From positions 13,047,383-13,111,382 of the forward strand of contig OX030955.1 of assembly GCA_943735955.1 (NCBI GenBank): a stretch of DNA of 64,000 nucleotides, read 5' to 3'. The notes beneath the pieces were generated by a model, which was given only the letters and a program-made list of their open reading frames with translations, did no database searches and was not told the DNA's origin. The stretch's first letter is position 1, and the number at the start of each line of letters is the position of its first letter. This DNA comes from Piscicola geometra (taxonomy: Eukaryota; Annelida; Clitellata; Hirudinida; Piscicolidae). The position numbers and the translations under genes were made by a program. Positions 1 to 16,000 of this stretch are shown in pieces.

Positions 1-3000
1 CGACTACTGCATCAACAACAGTGCCGACTACTGCATCGACAACAGTGCCGACTACTGCATCAACAACAGTGCCGACTACTGCATCGACAACAGTGCCGAC
101 TACTGCATCGATAACAGTGCCGACTACTGCATCGACAACAGTGCCGACTACTGCATCGACAACAGTGCCGACTACTGCATCGACAACAATGATTTCTACA
201 GCATCAACAAGTGTGTCTAGTGCTGCATCGACAACAGTGCCGACTACTGCCTCAACAACAGTGCCGTCTACTGCATCGACAACAGTGCCGACTACTGCAT
301 CGAAAACAGTGCTGACTATTGCATCAACAACAGTGCCGACTACTGCATCGACAACAGTGCCGACAACTGCATCGACAAATGTGCCGACTACTGCATCAAC
401 AACAGTGCCGACTACTGCATCAACAACAGTGCCGACTACTGCATCGACAACAGTGCCGACAACTGCATCAACAACAGTGCCGACTACTGCATCGACAACA
501 GTGCCGTCTACTGCATCAACAAGTGTGTCTAGTGCTGCATCGACAACAGTGCCGACTACTGTCTCAACAACAGTGCCGACTACTGCATCAACAACAATGA
601 TTTCTACAGCATCAACAAGTGTGTCTACCGCTGCAGCGACAACAGTGCTGATTACTGCATCGACAACAGTGCCGACTACTGCATCGACAACAGTGCCGAC
701 TACTGCATCGACAACAGTGCCGACTACTGCATCGACAACAGTGCCGACTACTGCATCGACAACAATGATTTCTACAGCATCAACAAGTGTGGCTACCGCT
801 GCATCGACAACAGTGCTGATTACTGCATCAACAACTGTGCCGACTACTGCATCAACAACAGTGCCGACTACTGCATCAACAACAGAGCCGACTACTGCAT
901 CGACAACAGTGCCGACTACTGCATCAACAACAGAGCCGACTACTGCATCAACAACAGTGCCGACTACTGCATCAACAACAGTGCCGACTACTGCATCGAA
1001 AACAGTGCCGACAACTGCATCAACAACAGTGACGACTACTGCATCGACAACAGTGCCGACTACTGCATCGACAACAGTGCCGTCTACTGCATCAACAAGT
1101 GTGTCTAGTGCTGCATCGACAACAGTGCCGACTACTGTCTCAACAACAGTGCCGACTACTGCATCAACAACAATGATTTCTACAGCATCAACAAGTGTGT
1201 CTACCGCTGCAGCGACAACAGTGCTGATTACTGCATCGACAACAGTGCCGACTACTGCATCAACAACAGTGCCGACTACTGCATCAACAACAGAGCCGAC
1301 TACTGCATCGACAACAGTGCCGACTACTGCATCAACAACAGAGCCGACTACTGCATCGACAACAGTGCCGACTACTGCATCGACAACAATGATTTCTACA
1401 GCATCAACAAGTGTGTCTACCGCTACATCGACAACAGTGCCGACTACTGCATCAACAACAGTGCCGACTACTGCATCAACAACAGTGCCGACTACTGCAT
1501 CGACAACAGTGCCGACTACTGCATCAACAACAGTGCCGACTACTGCATCGACAACAGTGCCGACTACTGCATCGATAACAGTGCCGACTACTGCATCGAG
1601 AACAGTGCCGACTACTGCATCCACAACAGTGCCGACTACTGCATCGACAACAATGATTTTTACAGCATCAACAAGTGTGTCTAGTGCTACATCGACAACA
1701 GTGCCGACTACTGCCTCAACAACAGTGCCGACTACTGCATCGACAACAGTGCCGACTACTGCATCGAAATCAGTGCTGACTATTGCATCAACAACAGTGC
1801 CGACTACTGCATCGACAACAGTGCCGACAACTGCATCGACAACTGTGCCGACTACCGCATCAACAACAGTGCCGACTACTGCATCAACAACAGTGCCGAC
1901 TACTGCATCAACAACAGTGCCGACTACTGCATCAACAACAGAGCCGACTACTGCATCGACAACAGTGCCGACTACTGCATCAACAACAGAGCCGACTACT
2001 GCATCAACAACAGTGCCGACTACTGCATCAACAACAGTGCCGACTACTGCATCGACAACAGTGCCGACAACTGCATCAACAACAGTGACGACTACTGCAT
2101 CGACAACAGTGCCGACTACTGCATCGACAACAGTGCCGTCTACTGCATCAACAAGTGTGTCTAGTGCTGCATCGACAACAGTGCCGACTACTGTCTCAAC
2201 AACAGTGCCGACTACTGCATCCACAACAGTGCCGACTACTGCATCGACAACAATGATTTTTACAGCATCAACAAGTGTGTCTACCGCTGCAGCGACAACA
2301 GTGCTGATTACTGCATCGACAACAGTGCCGACTACTGCATCGACAACAGTGCCGACTACTGCATCGACAACAGTGCCGACTACTGCATCGACAACAGTGC
2401 TGACTACTGCTTCGACAACAATGATTTCTACAGCATCAACAAGTGTGGCTACCGCTGCATCGACAACAGTGCTGATTACTGCATCAACAACTGTGCCGAC
2501 TACTGCATCAACAACAGTGCCGACTACTGCATCAACAACAGAGCCGACTACTGCATCGACAACAGTGCCGACTACTGCATCAACAACAGAGCCGACTACT
2601 GCATTGACAACAGTGCCGACTACTGCATCGACAACAATGATTTCTACAGCATCAACAAGTGTGTCTACCGCTGCTTCGACAACAGTGCCGACTACTGCAT
2701 CAACAACAGTGCCGACTACTGCATCAACAACAGTGCCGACTACTGCATCGACAACAGTGCCGACTACTGCATCAACAACAGTGCCGACTACTGCATCGAC
2801 AACAGTGCCGACTACTGCATCGATAACAGTGCCGACTACTGCATCGACAACAGTGCCGACTACTGCATCCACAACAGTGCCGACTACTGCATCGACAACA
2901 ATGATTTTTACAGCATCAACAAGTGTGTCTAGTGCTACATCGACAACAGTGCCGACTACTGCCTCAACAACAGTGCCGACTACTGCATCGACAACAGTGC

Positions 3001-4080
3001 CGACTACTGCATCGAAAACAGTGCTGACTATTGCATCAACAACAGTGCCGACTACTGCATCGACAACAGTGCCGACAACTGCATCGACAACTGTGCCGAC
3101 TACCGCATCAACAACAGTGCCGACTACTGCATCAACAACAGTGCCGACTACTGCATCGACAACAGTGCCGACTACTGCATCGACAACAATGATTTCTAAA
3201 GCATTAACAAGTGTGTCTACCGCTGCATCTACAACAGTGCTGATTACTGCATCAACAACTGTGCCGACTACTGCATCAACAACAGTGCCGACAACTGCAT
3301 CAACAACAGAGCCGACTACTGCATCGACAACAGTGCCGACTACTGCATCAACAACAGAGCCGACTACTGCATCGACAACAGTGCCGACTACTGCATCGAC
3401 AACAGTGCCGACTACTGCATCGACAACAGTGCCGACTACTGCATCGACAACAGTGCCGACTACTGCATCGACAACAATGATTTCTACAGCATCAACAAGT
3501 GTGTCTACCGCTGCATCGACAACAGTGCTGATTACTGCATCAACAACTGTGCCGACTACTGCATCAACAACAGTGCCGACTACTGCATCAACAACAGAGC
3601 CGACTACTGCATCGACAACAGTGCCGACTACTGCATCAACAACAGAGCCGACTTCTGCATCGACAACAGTGCCGACTACTGCATCGACAACAGTGCCGAC
3701 TACTGCAACGACAACAGTGCCGACAACTGCATCGACAACAGTGCCGACTACTGCATCGACAACAGTGCCGACTACTGCATCAACAAGTGTGTCTAGTGCT
3801 GCATCGACAACAGTGCCGACTACTGCCTCAACAACAGTGCCGACTACTGCATCGACAACAGTGCCGACTACTGCATCAACAAGTGTGTCTAGTGCTGCAT
3901 CGACAACAGTGCCGACTACTGTCTCAACAACAGTGCCGACTAATGCATCGACAACAGTGCTGACTATTGCATCAACAACAGTGCCGACTACTGCATCGAC
4001 AACAGTGCCGACTACTGCATCGACAACAGTGCCGACTACTGCATCGACAACAATGAATTCTACAGCATCAACAAGTATGT
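1..4080 (+). repeat. Left, more heterogeneous stretch of region I
   Basis: This stretch contains ATG-ATT-TCT and TCT-AGT cassettes but more private substitutions than later sections, for example AAA-TCA near 1,768, AGA-ACA near 1,600, ATG-ATT-TTT (Phe) near 1,656, 2,256 and 2,904, and TCT-AAA near 3,195. Partial internal repeats exist: the segment near 1,390-1,700 resembles 2,630-2,940. All variants stay in the V-P-T-T-A-S-T-T frame. It may be nearer to an older edge of the array, but that is a guess. Confidence 0.6.
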
Positions 4081-7000
4081 CTACCGCTGCATCGAAAACA
4101 GTGCTGATTACTGCATCAACAACTGTGCCGACTACAGCATCAACAACAGTGCCGACTACTGCATCAACAACAGAGCCGACTACTGCATCGACAACAGTGC
4201 CGACTACTGCATCAACAACAGAGCCGACTACTGCATCGATAACAATGCCGACTACTGCATCGACAACAGTGCCGACTACTGCAACGACAACAGTGCCGAC
4301 AACTGCATCGACAACAGTGCCGACTACTGCATCGACAACAGTGCCGACTACTGCATCAACAAGTGTGTCTAGTGCTGCATCGACAACAGTGCCGACTACT
4401 GCATCAACAACAATGATTTCTACAGCATCAACAAGTGTGTCTACCGCTGCAGCGACAACAGTGCTGATTACTGCATCGACAACAGTGCCGACTACTGCAT
4501 CGACAACAGTGCCGACTACTGCATCGACAACAGTGCCGACTACTGCATCGACAACAATGATTTCTACAGCATCAACCAGTGTGTCTACCGCTGCATCGAC
4601 AACAGTGCTGATTACTGCATCAACAACTGTGCCGACTACTGCATCAACAACAGTGCCGACTACTGCATCAACAACAGAGCCGACTACTGCATCGACAACA
4701 GTGCCGACTACTGCATCAACAACAGAGCCGACTACTGCATCGACAACAGTGCCGACTACTGCATCGACAACAGTGCCGGCTACTGCATCAACAACAATGA
4801 TTTCTACAGAATCAACAAGTGTGTCTACCGCTGCATCGACAACAGTGCTGATTACTGCATCGACAACAGTGCCGACTACTGCATCGACAACAGTGCCGAC
4901 TACTGCATCGACAACAGTGCCGACTACTGCATCGACAACAGTGCCGACTACTGCATCGACAACAATGATTTCTACAGCATCAACAAGTGTGTCTACCGCT
5001 GCATCGACAACAGTGCTGATTACTGCATCAACAACAGAGCCGACTACTGCATCGACAACAGTGCCGACTACTGCATCAACAACAGAGCCGACTACTGCAT
5101 CGACAACAGTGCCGACTACTGCAACGACAACAGTGCCGACAACTGCATCGACAACAGTGCCGACTACTGCATCGACAACAGTGCCGACTACTGCATCAAC
5201 AAGTGTGTCTAGTGCTGCATCGACAACAGTGCCGACTACTGCCTCAACAACAGTGCCGACTACTGCATCGACAACAGTGCCGACTACTGCATCAACAAGT
5301 GTGTCTAGTGCTGCATCGACAACAGTGCCGACTACTGTCTCAACAACAGTGCCGACTACTGCATCGACAACAGTGCTGACTATTGCATCAACAACAGTGC
5401 CGACTACTGCATCAACAACAGTGCCGACAACTGCATCGACAACAGTGCCGACTACTGCATCGAAAACAGTGCCGACTACTGCATCAACAAGTGTGTCTAG
5501 TGCTGCATCGACAACAGTGCCGACTACTGTCTCAACAACAGTGCCGACTACTGCATCGACAACAGTGCCGACTACTGCATCAACAATAATGATTTCTACA
5601 GCATCAACAAGTGTGTCTACCGCTGCAGCGACAACAGTGCTGATTACTGCATCGACAACAGTGCCGACTACTGCATCGACAACAGTGCCGACTGCTGCAT
5701 CGACAACAGTGCCGACTACTGCATCGACAACAGTGCCGACTACTGCATCGTCAACAATGATTTCTACAGCATCAACAAGTGTGTCTACCGCTGCATCGAC
5801 AACAGTGCTGATTACTGCATCAACAACTGTGCCGACTACTGCATCAACAACAGTGCCGACTACTGCATCAACAACAGAGCCGACTACTGCATCGACAACA
5901 GTGCCGACTACTGCATCAACAACAGAGCCGACTACTGCATCGACAACAGTGCCGACTACTGCATCGACAACAGTGCCGACTACTGCATCGACAACAGTGC
6001 CGACTACTGCATCGACAACAATGATTTCTACAGCATCAACAAGTGTGTCTACCGCTGCATCGACAACAGTGCTGATTACTGCATCAATAACTGTGCCGAC
6101 TACTGCATCAACAACAGTGCCGACTACTGCATCAACAACAGAGCCGACTACTGCATCGACAACAGTGCCGACTACTGCATCAACAACAGAGCCGACTACT
6201 GCATCGACAACAGTGCCGACTACTGCATCGACAACAGTGCCGACTACTGCATCGACAACAGTGCCGACTACTGCATCGACAACAATGATTTCTACAGCAT
6301 CAACAAGTGTGTCTACCGCTGCATCGACAACAGTGCTGATTACTGCATCAACAACTGTGCCGACTTCTGCATCAACAACAGTGCCGACAACTGCATCAAC
6401 AACAGAGCCGACTACTGCATCGACAACAGTGCCGACTACTGCATCAACAACAGAGCCGACTACTGCATCGACAACAGTGCCGACTACTGCATCGACATTA
6501 GTGCCGACTACTGCATCGACAACAGTGCCGACTACTGCACCGACAACAGTGCCGACTACTGCATCGACAACAATGATTTCTACAGCATCAACAAGTGTGT
6601 CTCCCGCATCATCGACAACAGTGCTGATTACTGCATCAACAACTGTGCCGACTACTGCATCAACAACAGTGCCGACTACTGCATCAACAACAGAGCCGAC
6701 TACTGCATCGACAACAGTGCCGACTACTGCATCAACAACAGATTCGACTACTGCATCGATAACAATGCCGACTACTGCATCGACAACAGTGCCGACTACT
6801 GCAACGACAACAGTGCCGACAACTGCATCGACAACAGTGCCGACTACTGCATCGACAACAGTGCCGTTTACTGCATCAACAAGTGTGTCTAGTGCTGCAT
6901 CGACAACAGTGCCGACTACTGCATCAACAACAATGATTTCTACAGCATCAACAAGTGTGTCTACCGCTGCAGCGACAACAGTGCTGATTACTGCATCGAC

Positions 7001-10000
7001 AACAGTGCCGACTACTGCATCGACAACAGTGCCGACTACTGCATCGACAACAGTGCCGACTACTGCATCGACAACAATGATTTCTACAGCATCAACCAGT
7101 GTGTCTACCGCTGCATCGACAACAGTGCTGATTACTGCATCAACAACTGTGCCGACTACTGCATCAACAACAGTGCCGACTACTGCATCAACAACAGAGC
7201 CGACTACTGCATCGACAACAGTGCCGACTACTGCATCAACAACAGAGCCGACTACTGCATCGACAACAGTGCCGACTACTGCATCGACAACAGTGCCGGC
7301 TACTGCATCAACAACAATGATTTCTACAGCATCAACAAGTGTGTCTACCGCTGCATCGACAACAGTGCTGATTACTGCATCGACAACAGTGCCGACTACT
7401 GCATCGACAACAGTGCCGACTACTGCATCGACAACAGTGCCGACTACTGCATCGACAACAGTGCCGACTAATGCATCGACAACAATGATTTCTACAGCAT
7501 CAACAAGTGTGTCTACCGCTGCATCGACAACAGTGCTGATTACTGCATCAACAACAGAGCCGACTACTGCATCGACAACAGTGCCGACTACTGCATCAAC
7601 AACAGAGCCGACTACTGCATTGACAACAGTGCCGACTACTGCAACGACAACAGTGCCGACAACTGCATCGACAACAGTGCCGACTACTGCATCGACAACA
7701 GTGCCAGCTACTGCATCAACAAGTGTGTCTAGTGCTGCATCGACAACAGTGCCGACTACTGCCTCAACAACAGTGCCGACTACTGCATCGACAACAGTGC
7801 CGACTACTGCATCAACAAGTGTTTCTAGTGCTGCATCGACAACAGTGCCGACTACTGTCTCAACAACAGTGCCGACTACTGCATCGACAACAGTGCTGAC
7901 TATTGCATCAACAACAGTGCCGACTACTGCATCAACAACAGTGCCGACAACTGCATCGACAACAGTGCCGACTACTGCATCGAAAACAGTGCCGACTACT
8001 GCATCAACAAGTGTGTCTAGTGCTGCATCGACAACAGTGCCGACTACTGTCTCAACAACAGTGCCGACTACTGCATCGACAACAGTGCCGACTACTGCAT
8101 CAACAATAATGATTTCTACAGCATCAACAAGTGTGTCTACCGCTGCAGCGACAACAGTGCTGATTACTGCATCGACAACAGTGCCGACTACTGCATCAAC
8201 AATAATGATTTCTACAGCATCAACAAGTGTGTCTACCGCTGCAGCGACAACAGTGCTGATTACTGCATCGACAACAGTGCCGACTACTGCATCGACAACA
8301 GTGCCGACTGCTGCATCGACAACAGTGCCGACTACTGCATCGACAACAGTGCCGACTACTGCATCGTCAACAATGATTTCTACAGCATCAACAAGTGTGT
8401 CTACCGCTGCATCGACAACAGTGCTGATTACTGCATCAACAACTGTGCCGACTACTGCATCGACAACAGTGCCGACTACTGCAACGACAACAGTGCCGAC
8501 AACTGCATCGACAACAGTGCCGACTACTGCATCGACAACAGTGCCGTTTACTGCATCAACAAGTGTGTCTAGTGCTGCATCGACAACAATGCCGACTACT
8601 GCATCAACAACAATGATTTCTACAGCATCAACAAGTGTGTCTACCGCTGCAGCGACAACAGTGCTGATTACTGCATCGACAACAGTGCCGACTACTGCAT
8701 CGACAACAGTGCCGACTACTGCATCGACAACAGTGCCGACTACTGCATCGACAACAATGATTTCTACAGCATCAACCAGTGTGTCTACCGCTGCATCGAC
8801 AACAGTGCTGATTACTGCATCAACAACTGTGCCGACTACTGCATCAACAACAGTGCCGACTACTGCATCAACAACAGAGCCGACTACTGCATCGACAACA
8901 GTGCCGACTACTGCATCAACAACAGAGCCGACTACTGCATCGACAACAGTGCCGACTACTGCATCGACAACAGTGCTGGCTACTGCATCAACAACAATGA
9001 TTTCTACAGCATCAACAAGTGTGTCTACCGCTGCATCGACAACAGTGCTGATTACTGCATCGACAACAGTGCCGACTACTGCATCGACAACAGTGCCGAC
9101 TACTGCATCGACAACAGTGCCGACTACTGCATCGACAACAGTGCCGACTACTGCATCGACAACAATGATTTCTACAGCATCAACAAGTGTGTCTACCGCT
9201 GCATCGACAACAGTGCTGATTACTGCATCAACAACAGAGCCGACTACTGCATCGACAACAGTGCCGACTACTGCATCAACAACAGAGCCGACTACTGCAT
9301 TGACAACAGTGCCGACTACTGCAACGACAACAGTGCCGACAACTGCATCGACAACAGTGCCGACTACTGCATCGACAACAGTGCCAGCTACTGCATCAAC
9401 AAGTGTGTCTAGTGCTGCATCGACAACAGTGCCGACTACTGCATCGACAACAGTGCCGACTACTGCATCAACAAGTGTTTCTAGTGCTGCATCGACAACA
9501 GTGCCGACTACTGTCTCAACAACAGTGCCGACTACTGCATCGACAACAGTGCTGACTATTGCATCAACAACAGTGCCGACTACTGCATCAACAACAGTGC
9601 CGACAACTGCATCGACAACAGTGCCGACTACTGCATCGAAAACAGTGCCGACTACTGCATCAACAAGTGTGTCTAGTGCTGCATCGACAACAGTGCCGAC
9701 TACTGTCTCAACAACAGTGCCGACTACTGCATCGACAACAGTGCCGACTACTGCATCAACAATAATGATTTCTACAGCATCAACAAGTGTGTCTACCGCT
9801 GCAGCGACAACAGTGCTGATTACTGCATCGACAACAGTGCCGACTACTGCATCAACAATAATGATTTCTACAGCATCAACAAGTGTGTCTACCGCTGCAG
9901 CGACAACAGTGCTGATTACTGCATCGACAACAGTGCCGACTACTGCATCGACAACAGTGCCGACTGCTGCATCGACAACAGTGCCGACTACTGCATCGAC

Positions 10001-13000
10001 AACAGTGCCGACTACTGCATCGTCAACAATGATTTCTACAGCATCAACAAGTGTGTCTACCGCTGCATCGACAACAGTGCTGATTACTGCATCAACAACT
10101 GTGCCGACTACTGCATCGACAACAGTGCCGACTACTGCAACGACAACAGTGCCGACAACTGCATCGACAACAGTGCCGACTACTGCATCGACAACAGTGC
10201 CGTTTACTGCATCAACAAGTGTGTCTAGTGCTGCATCGACAACAATGCCGACTACTGCATCAACAACAATGATTTCTACAGCATCAACAAGTGTGTCTAC
10301 CGCTGCAGCGACAACAGTGCTGATTACTGCATCGACAACAGTGCCGACTACTGCATCGACAACAGTGCCGACTACTGCATCGACAACAGTGCCGACTACT
10401 GCATCGACAACAATGATTTCTACAGCATCAACCAGTGTGTCTACCGCTGCATCGACAACAGTGCTGATTACTGCATCAACAACTGTGCCGACTACTGCAT
10501 CAACAACAGTGCCGACTACTGCATCAACAACAGAGCCGACTACTGCATCGACAACAGTGCCGACTACTGCATCAACAACAGAGCCGACTACTGCATCGAC
10601 AACAGTGCCGACTACTGCATCGACAACAGTGCTGGCTACTGCATCAACAACAATGATTTCTACAGCATCAACAAGTGTGTCTACCGCTGCATCGACAACA
10701 GTGCCGACTACTGCATCGACAACAGTGCCGACTACTGCATCGACAACAGTGCCGACTACTGCATCGACAACAATGATTTCTACAGCATCAACAAGTGTGT
10801 CTACCGCTGCATCGACAACAGTGCTGATTACTGCATCAACAACAGAGCCGACTACTGCATCGACAACAGTGCCGACTACTGCATCAACAACAGAGCCGAC
10901 TACTGCATCGACAACAGTGCCGACTACTGCAACGACAACAGTGCCGACAACTGCATCGACAACAGTGCCGACTACTGCATCGACAACAGTGCCGACTACT
11001 GCATCAACAAGTGTGTCTAGTGCTGCATCGACAACAGTGCCGACTACTGCCTCAACAACAGTGCCGACTACTGCATCAACAACAGTGCCGACTACTGCAT
11101 CAACAAGTGTGTCTAGTGCTGCATCGACATCAGTGCCGACTACTGTCTCAACAACAGTGCCGACTACTGCATCGACAACAGTGCTGACTATTGCATCAAC
11201 AACAGTGCCGACTACTGCATCAACAACAGTGCCGACAACTGCATCGACAACAGTGCCGACTACTGCATCGAAAACAGTGCCGACTACTGCATCAACAAGT
11301 GTGTCTAGTGCTGCATCGACAACAGTGCCGACTACTGCATCGACAACAGTGCTGACTATTGCATCAACAACAGTGCTGACTACTGCATCAACAACAGTGC
11401 CGACAACTGCATCGACAACAGTGCCGACTACTGCATCGAAAACAGTGCCGACTACTGCATCAACAAGTGTGTCTAGTGCTGCATCGACAACAGTGCCGAC
11501 TACTGTCTCAACAACAGTGCCGACTACTGCATCGACAACAGTGCCGACTACTGCATCAACAATAATGATTTCTACAGCATCAACAAGTGTGTCTACCGCT
11601 GCAGCGACAACAGTGCTGATTACTGCATCGACAACAGTGCCGACTACTGCATCGACAACAGTGCCGACTGCTGCATCGACAACAGTGCCGACTACTGCAT
11701 CGACAACAGTGCCGACTACTGCATCGTCAACAATGATTTCTACAGCATCAACAAGTGTGTCTACCGCTGCATCGACAACAGTGCTGATTACTGCATCAAC
11801 AACTGTGCCGACTACTGCATCGACAACAGTGCCGACTACTGCAACGACAACAGTGCCGACAACTGCATCGACAACAGTGCCGACTACTGCATCGACAACA
11901 GTGCCGTTTACTGCATCAACAAGTGTGTCTAGTGCTGCATCGACAACAATGCCGACTACTGCATCAACAACAATGATTTCTACAGCATCAACAAGTGTGT
12001 CTACCGCTGCAGCGACAACAGTGCTGATTACTGCATCGACAACAGTGCCGACTACTGCATCGACAACAGTGCCGACTACTGCATCGACAACAGTGCCGAC
12101 TACTGCATCGACAACAATGATTTCTACAGCATCAACCAGTGTGTCTACCGCTGCATCGACAACAGTGCTGATTACTGCATCAACAACTGTGCCGACTACT
12201 GCATCAACAACAGTGCCGACTACTGCATCAACAACAGAGCCGACTACTGCATCGACAACAGTGCCGACTACTGCATCAACAACAGAGCCGACTACTGCAT
12301 CGACAACAGTGCCGACTACTGCATCGACAACAGTGCCGGCTACTGCATCAACAACAATGATTTCTACAGCATCAACAAGTGTGTCTACCGCTGCATCGAC
12401 AACAGTGCTGATTACTGCATCGACAACAGTGCCGACTACTGCATCGACAACAGTGCCGACTACTGCATCGACAACAGTGCCGACTACTGCATCGACAACA
12501 GTGCCGACTACTGCATCGACAACAATGATTTCTACAGCATCAACAAGTGTGTCTACCGCTGCATCGACAACAGTGCTGATTACTGCATCAACAACAGAGC
12601 CGACTACTGCATCGACAACAGTGCCGACTACTGCATCAACAACAGAGCCGACTACTGCATCGACAACAGTGCCGACTACTGCAACGACAACAGTGCCGAC
12701 AACTGCATCGACAACAGTGCCGACTACTGCATCGACAACAGTGCCGACTACTGCATCAACAAGTGTGTCTAGTGCTGCATCGACAACAGTGCCGACTACT
12801 GCCTCAACAACAGTGCCGACTACTGCATCGACAACAGTGCCGACTACTGCATCAACAAGTGTGTCTAGTGCTGCATCGACAACAGTGCCGACTACTGTCT
12901 CAACAACAGTGCCGACTACTGCATCGACAACAGTGCTGACTATTGCATCAACAACAGTGCCGACTACTGCATCAACAACAGTGCCGACAACTGCATCGAC

Positions 13001-16000
13001 AACAGTGCCGACTACTGCATCGAAAACAGTGCCGACTACTGCATCAACAAGTGTGTCTAGTGCTGCATCGACAACAGTGCCGACTACTGTCTCAACAACA
13101 GTGCCGACTACTGCATCGACAACAGTGCCGACTACTGCATCAACAATAATGATTTCTACAGCATCAACAAGTGTGTCTACTGCTGCAGCGACAACAGTGC
13201 TGATTACTGCATCGACAACAGTGCCGACTACTGCATCGACAACAGTGCCGACTGCTGCATCGACAACAGTGCCGACTACTGCATCGACAACAGTGCCGAC
13301 TACTGCATCGTCAACAATGATTTCTACAGCATCAACAAGTGTGTCTACCGCTGCATCGACAACAGTGCTGATTACTGCATCAACAACTGTGCCGACTACT
13401 GCATCAACAACAGTGCCGACTACTGCATCAACAACAGAGCCGACTACTGCATCGACAACAGTGCCGACTACTGCATCAACAACAGAGCCGACTACTGCAT
13501 CGACAACAGTGCCGACTACTGCATCGACAACAGTGCCGACTACTGCATCGACAACAGTGCCGACTACTGCATCGACAACAATGATTTCTACAGCATCAAC
13601 AAGTGTGTCTACCGCTGCATCGACAACAGTGCTGATTACTGCATCAATAACTGTGCCGACTACTGCATCAACAACAGTGCCGACTACTGCATCAACAACA
13701 GAGCCGACTACTGCATCGACAACAGTGCCGACTACTGCATCAACAACAGAGCCGACTACTGCATCGACAACAGTGCCGACTACTGCATCGACAACAGTGC
13801 CGACTACTGCATCGACAACAGTGCCGACTACTGCATCGACAACAATGATTTCTACAGCATCAACAAGTGTGTCTACCGCTGCATCGACAACAGTGCTGAT
13901 TACTGCATCAACAACTGTGCCGACTTCTGCATCAAAAACAGTGCCGACAACTGCATCAACAACAGAGCCGACTACTGCATCGACAACAGTGCCGACTACT
14001 GCATCAACAACAGAGCCGACTACTGCATCGACAACAGTGCCGACTACTGCATCGACATTAGTGCCGACTACTGCATCGACAACAGTGCCGACTACTGCAC
14101 CGACAACATTGCCGACTACTGCATCGACAACAATGATTTCTACAGCATCAACAAGTGTGTCTACCGCTGCATCGACAACAGTGCTGATTACTGCATCAAC
14201 AACTGTGCCGACTACTGCATCAACAACAGTGCCGACTACTGCATCAACAACAGAGCCGACTACTGCATCGACAACAGTGCCGACTACTGCATCAACAACA
14301 GAGCCGACTACTGCATCGACAACAGTGCCGACTACTGCATCGACAACAGTGCTGACAACTGCAACGACAACAGTGCCGACAACTGCATCGACAACAGTGC
14401 CGACTACTGCATCGACAACAGTGCCGACTACTGCATCAACAAGTGTGTCTAGTGCTGCATCGACAACAATGCCGACTACTGCCTCAACAACAGTGCCGAC
14501 TACTGCATCGACAACAGTGCCGACTACTGCATCAACAAGTGTGTCTAGTGCTGCATCGACAACAGTGCCGACTACTGTCTCAACAACAGTGCCGACTACT
14601 GCATCGACAACAGTGCTGACTATTGCATCAACAACAGTGCCGACTACTGCATCGACAACAGTGCCGACAACTGCATCGACAACAGTGCCGACTACTGCAT
14701 CGACAACAGTGCCGACTACTGCATCAACAAGTGTGTCTAGTGCTGCATCGACAACAGTGCTGATTACTGCATCAACAACTGTGCCGACTACTGCATCAAC
14801 AACAGTGCCGACTACTGCATCAACAACAGAGCCGACTACTGCATCGACAACAGTGCCGACTACTGCATCAACAACAGAGCCGACTACTGCATCGACAACA
14901 GTGCCGACTACTGCATCGACAACAGTGCCGACTACTGCATCGACAACAGTGCCGACTACTGCATCGACAACAATGATTTCTACAGCATCAACAAGTGTGT
15001 CTACCGCTGCATCGACAACAGTGCTGATTACTGCATCAATAACTGTGCCGACTACTGCATCAACAACAGTGCCGACTACTGCATCAATAACAGAGCCGAC
15101 TACTGCATCGACAACAGTGCCGACTACTGCATCAACAACAGAGCCGACTACTGCATCGACAACAGTGCCGACTACTGCATCGACAACAGTGCCGACTACT
15201 GCATCGACAACAGTGCCGACTACTGCATCGACAACAATGATTTCTACAGCATCAACAAGTGTGTCTACCGCTGCAACGACAACAGTGCTGATTACTGCAT
15301 CAACAACTGTGCCGACTACTGCATCAACAACAGTGCCGACAACTGCATCAACAACAGAGCCGACTACTGCATCGACAACAGTGCCGACTACTGCATCAAC
15401 AACAGAGCCGACTACTGCATCGACAACAGTGCCGACTACTGCATCGACAACAGTGCTGACTACTGCATCGACAACAGTGCCGACTACTGCACCGACAACA
15501 GTGCCGACTACTGCATCGACAACAATGATTTCTACAGCATCAACAAGTGTGTCTACCGCTGCATCGACAACAGTGCTGATTACTGCATCAACAACTGTGC
15601 CGACTACTGCATCAACAACAGTGCCGACTACTGCATCAACAACAGAGCCGACTACTGCATCGACAACAGTGCCGACTACTGCATCAACAACAGAGCCGAC
15701 TACTGCATCGACAACAGTGCCGACTACTGCATCAACAACAGTGCCGACAACTGCAACGACAACAGTGCCGACAACTGCATCGACAACAGTGCCGACTACT
15801 GCATCGACAACAGTGCCGACTACTGCATCAACAAGTGTGTCTAGTGCTGCATCGACAACAATGCCGACTACTGCCTCAACAACAGTGCCGACTACTGCAT
15901 CGACAACAGTGCCGACTACTGCATCAACAAGTGTGTCTAGTGCTGCATCGACAACAGTGCCGACTACTGTCTCAACAACAGTGCCGACTACTGCATCGAC

